A stretch of DNA of 64,000 nucleotides. It comes from CAILZL01 sp050181835. Its GTDB lineage: Bacteria; Pseudomonadota; Gammaproteobacteria; Steroidobacterales; Steroidobacteraceae. The notes below the pieces were generated by a model. That model was not told the DNA's origin. It saw nothing but the letters and a program-made list of their open reading frames with translations, and did no database searches. Below are positions 59,037 to 64,000 of this stretch, one piece after another. The translations under genes and the position numbers were made by a program. Where the stretch lies: positions 21,679 to 85,678 of the forward strand of contig JBFXCU010000010.1 in assembly GCA_050181835.1 (NCBI GenBank), given 5' to 3'. Numbering within the stretch: the stretch's first letter is position 1; every line of letters begins with the position of its first letter.

Positions 59037-60251
59037 ATGGCAACGATGTTGAAGACCGGTTTGGATGTATTGATTGGCGATACGCAGCTACGCAAACCAC
59101 TGGCAGGCAAGCGCGTGGCATTGCTGGCGCATCCGGCGTCCGTAACGCGCGATCTCACGCATGCCCTTGATGCGCTGGTCGCATTGCCCGATATCAAGCT
59201 CACCGCCGCCTTCGGTCCGCAGCATGGCCTGCGCGGCGACAAGCAGGACAACATGATGGAGTCAGCGGATTTCAATGATCCGCTGCATGGCATTCCGGTA
59301 TTCAGTTTGTATGGCGAAGTGCGACGGCCCACTGCACAGATGATGGACAGCTTCGATGTGTTGCTGGTGGATCTGCAAGACCTGGGCTGTCGTATCTATA
59401 CCTTCGTCACCACGCTGTTGTATGTACTGGAAGCAGCCGCACAGCATAAAAAGAGTGTGTGGATTCTGGATCGCCCCAATCCTGCCGGTCGCCCCGTTGA
59501 AGGCTTCACCTTGCGGGCTGGCTGGGAAAGTTTTGTCGGCGCGGGGCCCATGCCCATGCGGCATGGTTTGACGCTGGGTGAACTGGCGCACTGGTTTGTC
59601 AGACACTTCAAGCTTGATGTGGATTATCGCGTGATTGAAATGCAGGGTTGGCAGCCGCAACACGCGCCGGGTTATGGCTGGCCACTGGGCGAGCGTAGCT
59701 GGATAAACCCTTCGCCCAATGCACCCAATTTGTCGATGGCGCGGGCCTATGCGGGTACGGTGATGCTGGAAGGCACGACCTTGAGCGAAGGCCGAGGAAC
59801 TACCCGACCGCTGGAGTTGTTCGGCGCGCCGGATATGGATGCCAATCAAGTCCTGAAGAAAATGCAGGGGCTGGCACCGCAGTGGCTGCAAGGTTGCCGT
59901 CTGCGTACCTGCTGGTTCGAGCCGACCTTTCACAAGCATGTCGGCAAGCTGTGTTCAGGCATCCAGATTCATGTTGAAGATGCGGCATACGACCACGCGG
60001 CATTCAAACCTTGGCGGGTGCAGGCGCTGGCATTCAAGGCGATTCGGCAGCTGTATCCCGACTATCCGCTGTGGCGTGATTTCCCCTACGAATACGAACT
60101 CGACAAACTAGCCATTGATGTCATCAATGGCAGCCCGTTGCTGCGTGAGTGGGTGGACGATGCCAGTGCTACCGCGAATGACTTGGAGCAGCGGGTGCAG
60201 GTGGATGAGCGTAATTGGCGTGTTGAGCGAGATACCTGTCTGATCTACTGA
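59037..60251 (+). CDS. DUF1343 / NamZ-like exo-N-acetylmuramidase (GH171)
   Basis: 404 residues with no signal peptide. DUF1343 features in order: GLDVLIGDTQLRKPLAGKRV, FGPQHGLRGDKQDNMMES (Gln62 where many members have Glu in PEHG), HGIPVFSLYGEVRRPTAQMM, LVDLQDLGCRIYTFVTTLLY, WILDRPNPAGRPVEG, and GLTLGELAHWFV. Characterised members (NamZ) release terminal MurNAc from peptidoglycan fragments. A cytoplasmic form would serve cell wall recycling. The Gln substitution could matter for activity. Confidence 0.9.
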   Translation: MATMLKTGLDVLIGDTQLRKPLAGKRVALLAHPASVTRDLTHALDALVALPDIKLTAAFGPQHGLRGDKQDNMMESADFNDPLHGIPVFSLYGEVRRPTAQMMDSFDVLLVDLQDLGCRIYTFVTTLLYVLEAAAQHKKSVWILDRPNPAGRPVEGFTLRAGWESFVGAGPMPMRHGLTLGELAHWFVRHFKLDVDYRVIEMQGWQPQHAPGYGWPLGERSWINPSPNAPNLSMARAYAGTVMLEGTTLSEGRGTTRPLELFGAPDMDANQVLKKMQGLAPQWLQGCRLRTCWFEPTFHKHVGKLCSGIQIHVEDAAYDHAAFKPWRVQALAFKAIRQLYPDYPLWRDFPYEYELDKLAIDVINGSPLLREWVDDASATANDLEQRVQVDERNWRVERDTCLIY

Positions 60252-60264
60252 ATAATCACCGTAC

Positions 60265-60288
60265 AAAAAAGGCCCCGCATTGCGGGGC
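60265..60288 (-). terminator. Intrinsic terminator of the EF-hand gene
   Basis: Stem GCCCCGC / GCGGGGC (7 bp, 3-base loop) followed on the minus strand by CCTTTTTTG. It lies 40 bases past the EF-hand gene stop. On the plus strand it lacks a T run, so it serves the NamZ-like gene poorly. Confidence 0.85.
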
Positions 60289-60327
60289 TTGAGTAACAAG
60301 GGATCGAGGCTTTGCTGACTGAATCAA

Positions 60328-60843
60328 TCAGGGGCTGGTCTGTTTTGCGGTGGCGGAAGACGGCACACCCGTGCCAGCAGGGCCCGCACCATTCGGGCCG
60401 CCTCTGTTCTGCATGCCAGCCTTCACTTCATCCAGGCTCAGCTTGCCATCCTGGTTGGTATCCATGACATCGAATCGGTCTGCCATGCGTGTGCCACTGA
60501 CTTCAGCCTTGGCAATGAAGCCATCGTTATTCTTGTCTTTCTCCTTAAAGCGTGTCTCGGCATTCCGCCCCTGCCTTTGCGGGCCGTGCGCGCCTTTGTC
60601 CTGCCGCCGATCTTGGCTGCGCATGGCATGACGGCCGATTTTGTATTCGTCCAGGCTCAGCTGACCGTCTTTGTTGGTGTCCAGTTTGTCAAAGCTGTCT
60701 GCATCGCGCCTGTTGAACGACCCTGCAGCGGTGCTGGTGTCTTGCTGCGTATTGGCAGCGTCTGAGTTCTGCGCAGTGGCGGGGGCTTGTGCCCAGCTGC
60801 TGGCAGCGAGCAATAAGCCCAGTGCGGTGATAGTAATTTTCAT
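60328..60843 (-). CDS. Exported EF-hand calcium-binding protein
   Basis: 171 residues: signal peptide (about 1-20, ALGLLLAASSWAQA), a polar linker, then three EF-hand loops: DTNKDGQLSLDE (residues 55-66), DKNNDGFIAKAE (103-114) and DTNQDGKLSLDE (128-139). The first and third have all calcium ligands (D1, N/D3, D5, E12); the second is also complete. The tail is Gly/Pro/Ala-rich. Function unknown; probably a periplasmic calcium sensor or buffer. It has its own terminator and appears monocistronic. Confidence 0.9.
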   Translation of the reverse strand: MKITITALGLLLAASSWAQAPATAQNSDAANTQQDTSTAAGSFNRRDADSFDKLDTNKDGQLSLDEYKIGRHAMRSQDRRQDKGAHGPQRQGRNAETRFKEKDKNNDGFIAKAEVSGTRMADRFDVMDTNQDGKLSLDEVKAGMQNRGGPNGAGPAGTGVPSSATAKQTSP

Positions 60844-60956
60844 CTGAAGTTCTCCGGTAATGATCGAAGCTGATGCTTCGTTGGGAGCAATTTTGCGCGG
60901 TTGGCACAGGCTTGTGGGTAAACGAACTTGTACTTTGGTGCAGTTTTATCAAGCTA

Positions 60957-61280
60957 CTACAGCAAGTCTTCACAATCCGTGGCGGATGCTGACCGGTGCC
61001 GGTCTGGTGCAGCAGATGAATCAATGTCGGCATCTTGTTCAGGTTCTTCCACTGACCATTGAGTACGAAACGCCTGCACTGCCTCGTTATAGATACTGGC
61101 GTGACGATGACTGAGCATGAGTGATGATAGATCACATACTCGAGCACGTAGAATACCTAAGTCTTGGGCGGCATCGAACAAGCTGGGGTACCAGCTTTGC
61201 CAGCCAGGCAGCAGTTCATCTACCTGATCGCGCAGGCTGATGCTGCGCTGATGGGTTGGTGGTGTGACAGTGCGATCCAT
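60957..61280 (-). CDS. Hypothetical protein, 107 residues
   Basis: Not recognised. The N-terminal 70 residues look like a folded helical protein (ISLRDQVDELLPGWQSWYPS, LFDAAQDLGILRARVCDLSS, YNEAVQAFRTQW); the C-terminus is acidic and Ser-rich (EEPEQDADIDSSAAPDRHRS), probably disordered. No signal peptide or membrane helix. No convincing ribosome site precedes the ATG at 61280. It may be a real orphan or chance frame; the balanced composition favours a real gene. It lies between the EF-hand gene and the divergent cytochrome gene. Confidence 0.5.
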   Translation of the reverse strand: MDRTVTPPTHQRSISLRDQVDELLPGWQSWYPSLFDAAQDLGILRARVCDLSSLMLSHRHASIYNEAVQAFRTQWSVEEPEQDADIDSSAAPDRHRSASATDCEDLL

Positions 61281-61410
61281 GGTGGAATTGTGCCACAGCG
61301 CAGTCGATTCATGTCTTTAGGTAGGGAAGCGGATAGACAGGCACGCACGTCTGAACGATATACAATCAGGCGCTTGCAAGGAATTTTTGCTAGATCGTAG
61401 GGGTGATGCC

Positions 61411-62079
61411 ATGTCTGCCAGAGTTATTCAGTTGTTGACATTTGTTGGCGCCAGTCTGTTTTGTTGCGCCAGCCTGCTGGCCGCTAACCAGGAGGCATTA
61501 CCAACAGATATGTATCTCGGTAGCGCCTTGGGCAAGCAGCCTGATGAAACTCGTGGCCAGAAGATTTTTCAGCTGCATTGTCAGCAATGTCATCAAGCAG
61601 GGGCGGTTGGGCTGCCTACACAGAAGATCCCGGCATTGGCCGGGCAGCAGTACGAATATTTGATCAAGCAGGTGGTGGACTTTCTTGATCAGGAGCGAGC
61701 CAATGCGGTTATGCACCAGCAGCTGCTGCGTAGCGGGCTGAATAATGCCACCAGCATTGCTGATGTGGTGGGTTACGTGGCCAATCTGCCGATGAATCCA
61801 GCGCCCGAGCAAGGTTCTGGTACCGAGCTGCTGCAGGGCAAGAAAATCTATGAAGGTTTCTGTGCCAGTTGTCATGGCCGCACTGCCGAGGGCAATGGCA
61901 ACCTGTGGGTGCCCAATCTGCGCGGTCAGCACTACAGCTATCTGGTTGAGCAAATGCAGCGCATGGCGCTGGCGCAGCGCAGCAACATCAGCGACGATCT
62001 GCATCGCATGTTCACTAGTTATGCTGATACTGAATTTCAGGCGGTGGCGGATTACCTGAGTCGCTGGTCGCCGCAATAG
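61411..62079 (+). CDS. Two-haem cytochrome c (c4-like)
   Basis: 222 residues: signal peptide (about 1-25), then two class I cytochrome c domains with haem sites CQQCH (about residue 57-61) and CASCH (about 152-156). Each has a following Met-containing region and a YL-type C-terminal helix (VVGYVANLP; VADYLSRWSP). The repeats IPALAGQQYEYLIKQVVDFL and VPNLRGQHYSYLVEQMQRMA are typical of cytochrome c4. It is a periplasmic electron carrier, perhaps to a terminal oxidase; no oxidase lies nearby. ATG 61411 follows AGGGG. Confidence 0.92.
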   Translation: MSARVIQLLTFVGASLFCCASLLAANQEALPTDMYLGSALGKQPDETRGQKIFQLHCQQCHQAGAVGLPTQKIPALAGQQYEYLIKQVVDFLDQERANAVMHQQLLRSGLNNATSIADVVGYVANLPMNPAPEQGSGTELLQGKKIYEGFCASCHGRTAEGNGNLWVPNLRGQHYSYLVEQMQRMALAQRSNISDDLHRMFTSYADTEFQAVADYLSRWSPQ

Positions 62080-62087
62080 GCGCAACC

Positions 62088-62111
62088 GCCTGAATGGGTG
62101 TGGATTCAGGC
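62088..62111 (+). terminator. Hairpin after the cytochrome c gene
   Basis: Perfect 8-bp stem GCCTGAAT / ATTCAGGC with an 8-base loop, 8 bases past the stop codon. No T run follows, so it may protect the 3' end or act as a weak terminator. Confidence 0.45.
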
Positions 62112-62187
62112 AGGCCATTTCAGGCGGGCAAGCGCATTTGCTTTGCCTCCGATAAAGTGAACAATAGCCGCCCTTGTTCGTGACCAG

Positions 62188-62218
62188 TTACCGGTTGAAC
62201 CTTCCGGCGGCCCGGTAA
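62188..62218 (+). promoter_or_regulatory. Hairpin in the leader of the GloVer-repeat gene
   Basis: TTACCGG (62188-62194) and CCGGTAA (62212-62218) enclose a 17-base loop that itself contains TTCCGGCGG. It lies 30 bases before the start codon. I compared it with cyclic-di-GMP riboswitch patterns and did not find the conserved core, so no ligand is claimed. Confidence 0.35.
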
Positions 62219-62248
62219 TCGAAACGCAACTGTTGGTGTTGTCCCCCG

Positions 62249-63862
62249 ATGTTGGATTGGAGTGTGTTTGTGTTGAACCTGAGCGTGCGTGGCCAGAAAA
62301 GTCGTTGGGCGATGTTTGGCTTGTATCTGGGTCTGCTGACTGCCCCTGCTTTCCAGGCGAATGCAGCGGTTACCTATTCAAGCGTTTTTTCATTTGACCT
62401 GAGCGTGAGTTCGGGTGGTGTGGTTGAGGGTAACAATCAGGCCCTGTTCGGCACCGTTACCAATGCGTCATTGACTTCTGGCGGTGCCATATACAAGGCC
62501 AGCATGGCGGGCGGTGCACCGCAAACCATTTTTCAGTTGAGCAGCGACGACGGTCATGGCTACACCCCCACCGCCGGATTACTGGTGGGTAGTGATGATT
62601 ATCTGTATGGCAGCACGGTATATGGCGCGCGGCAGACCTCGCTGACTTTGTACTCCGGCACTGGCACCTTGTTCCGCGTGAGACAGGACGGTACCGCTTT
62701 CCAGCAGTTGCATACCTTCGGTGCCATTAGTGAAACCAACTCAGTGACGCTCGGCGGCCAGACGGTCAGCATCAACAAGAATGCCGATGGCATTTATCCA
62801 TCTTTCCCGTTGATTGAAGATAGCAGCGGCTATTTGTATGGGGTTACCAGTTACGGCGGCAGCAACGGTACTGGCGTGATCTTCCGCATTTTGCGTGACG
62901 GTACGGGCTTTCAGGTACTGCATTCATTTGCGGCACAGGGCTCTGATGGCCGTGGAACGGATCAAGGGAATGGGGTAGAGGGCGCATTTCCCAGCGGCCC
63001 GTTGTTGCTCAGCAATAGTCGGCTTTACGGTGTGACCAGCAATGGCGGCAGCAATCTTTATACGCTGGAGACCACTGCCAGCGATGCAACGGTCACCACT
63101 ACCACTCAAGGTACTGGCACGGTTTACAGCCTGAATCCTGATGGCAGTGATTTTCAGACTATTTATAACTTCAGTGCCTTGGCTGATGCGGCGGATAGTG
63201 ACAGCACCACCAGTGATTATCTCGGGGAGAATGGTGATGGAGCATTTCCCAGTGGTGGCCTGACGGAAGTGAGTCTCGGGGTAATAGTCGGCACAGCTGC
63301 CGATGGCGGCGTGACCAGCGATACGACCGTGGGTGGTCTGGGTACCATTTTCCAGTTGAACACCGATGGCACGCTAGCCAACACCACGTCGACCACTCTG
63401 CACAGTTTCGACAGTACTACGGGTTATGCCCCCAAGGGCAAGCTGATGCTGGCTAATGATGGCCGTTTGTATGGCGTTAACTCGAGAGGCAGCAGTACTA
63501 CTGATCCAGTGCTGTCCTACGGTAGTGTGTTTTCCATCAGCACCACTGCCACCACTGGTGGTGACTATGTAGTGGAGCACGTATTCACGACTGCTGAGGG
63601 TATCTATCCTGAAGCGGGATTGAGCAAGGCGAGTAACGGCGATTTGTTTGGCACTACCACGCAAGCGGGCGTCTGTAATACGGTATATGGTTCGTATGGC
63701 AGTGTGTATCGCTTGAGCTTCACGGGTGCGGCGGCAACGGGTTATGCTAACTGCACCACCTATGATTCTGGTGGTGGCTCGATGAGCGTGGGTTGGTTGT
63801 GGTTGCTGGCGGCGTTGGGCTTGGTGCCTCCGGTTCGGCGTCGCCTATTCAGCTTCGAGTAA
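62249..63862 (+). CDS. GloVer-repeat protein with GlyGly-CTERM sorting signal
   Basis: 537 residues: signal peptide (about 18-40, ending QANA), then several copies of the GloVer-type repeat (TIGR03803), such as LIEDSSGYLYGVTSYGGSNG and LLLSNSRLYGVTSNGGSN, each followed by a GT(V/I)(F/Y) strand and DG. These probably form a beta-propeller. The last ~33 residues are a GlyGly-CTERM signal: GGGSMSVGWLWLLAALG, then PPVRRRLF. Such signals are cut by rhombosortase before type II export to the surface. No rhombosortase gene is in the window. The start is ATG 62249 or GTG 62270, which follows GGAG. Confidence 0.85.
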   Translation: MLDWSVFVLNLSVRGQKSRWAMFGLYLGLLTAPAFQANAAVTYSSVFSFDLSVSSGGVVEGNNQALFGTVTNASLTSGGAIYKASMAGGAPQTIFQLSSDDGHGYTPTAGLLVGSDDYLYGSTVYGARQTSLTLYSGTGTLFRVRQDGTAFQQLHTFGAISETNSVTLGGQTVSINKNADGIYPSFPLIEDSSGYLYGVTSYGGSNGTGVIFRILRDGTGFQVLHSFAAQGSDGRGTDQGNGVEGAFPSGPLLLSNSRLYGVTSNGGSNLYTLETTASDATVTTTTQGTGTVYSLNPDGSDFQTIYNFSALADAADSDSTTSDYLGENGDGAFPSGGLTEVSLGVIVGTAADGGVTSDTTVGGLGTIFQLNTDGTLANTTSTTLHSFDSTTGYAPKGKLMLANDGRLYGVNSRGSSTTDPVLSYGSVFSISTTATTGGDYVVEHVFTTAEGIYPEAGLSKASNGDLFGTTTQAGVCNTVYGSYGSVYRLSFTGAAATGYANCTTYDSGGGSMSVGWLWLLAALGLVPPVRRRLFSFE

Positions 63863-63876
63863 TTGGATTCTTCCTA

Positions 63877-63890
63877 GGGCCTGTTAACAC
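63877..63890 (+). repeat. Putative left terminal repeat of an IS5-type element
   Basis: GGGCCTGTTAACAC begins 33 bases before the transposase start, after the bases CTA(G). Ends of this kind occur in IS5-family elements with short TA-rich targets. The right end lies outside the window, so the boundary is tentative. Confidence 0.45.
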
Positions 63891-63909
63891 TAACTGATAT
63901 GATGTTGGC

Positions 63910-64000
63910 ATGGAAATCACTGCCGAACAATTCAGCCGCATCGAGAAGTATCTGCCGCGCCAGCGTGGCAATGTGTCGCATAAAAACTTGGCCGTCATCA
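63910..64000 (+). mobile_element. IS5-family transposase, N-terminus (partial)
   Basis: The first 30 codons, MEITAEQFSRIEKYLPRQRG then NVSHKNLAVI, match the N-terminal domain of IS5-family (IS4/IS5 DDE) transposases, where QFxxIxxYLPxxRG is common. The window ends before any catalytic motif. The element starts 14 bases past the GloVer-repeat gene stop. Confidence 0.8.

Noticed and set aside
62100..62248. Cyclic-di-GMP riboswitch before the GloVer gene
   Set aside because: A hairpin is present, but the conserved riboswitch core and tetraloop/receptor bases are not seen.

Overview
The window (about 53% G+C by eye) is chromosomal DNA of a gammaproteobacterium. The evidence is a complete, tightly overlapping division and cell wall (dcw) cluster ending ftsQ-ftsA-ftsZ-lpxC, the linked dciA / M23 peptidase / secA / mutT / yacG / zapD / coaE / pilD-pilC-pilB neighbourhood, LPS transport and KDO genes, PilS/PilR with a sigma-54 pilA promoter, and a GlyGly-CTERM protein. 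I cannot place it below class from sequence alone. No rRNA, tRNA or CRISPR was seen.

Layout. 1-3000 (minus): kdsD-kdsC-lptC-lptA-lptB, KDO synthesis and LPS export. 3000-5700: a DmeF-like metal efflux protein with an Asp-His repeat tract, and a SulP anion transporter. 6100-10500: DAHP synthase preceded by a complete, aromatic-codon-rich leader peptide and attenuator, exonuclease III, a secreted GlcG/HbpS protein, YceH and a YkgJ-type protein. 10850-29800 (plus): the mraZ promoter with a six-copy 10-bp-phased operator, then mraZ-rsmH-ftsL-ftsI-murE-murF-mraY-murD-ftsW-murG-murC-murB-ddl-ftsQ-ftsA-ftsZ-lpxC, joined by many 4-base start/stop overlaps. 29900-36500: a GST-like protein, YchJ, a one-domain asparaginase-like protein, DciA, M23 peptidase, SecA and MutT. 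36300-46800 (minus): yacG, zapD, coaE, pilD, pilC, pilB, pilA, pilR, a RelE/ParE toxin-antitoxin pair, and pilS. 46900-51100: sucC, a sucD with a lysine-rich histone-like tail, and glutamine-dependent NAD synthetase. 51100-57000: a sigma / FecR / TonB-receptor signalling set divergent from an Omp85-family protein. 57000-61300: NfeD, an SPFH protein, a DOMON-like protein, a NamZ/DUF1343 protein, an EF-hand protein and one unknown. 61400-64000: a two-haem cytochrome c, a GloVer-repeat GlyGly-CTERM protein, and the start of an IS5-type transposase running off the end.

How it fits together. Most of the window builds the envelope: LPS (kds, lpt, lpxC), peptidoglycan (mur, mraY, ddl, ftsI, ftsW), the divisome (ftsL, Q, A, Z, zapD), protein export (secA) and type IV pili. 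The features most worth a second look are regulatory or accessory: the aromatic amino acid attenuator, the phased MraZ operator, the SucD tail, the toxin-antitoxin pair splitting pilS from pilR, and a family of GGCTGTAGG-type palindromes at four intergenic sites.
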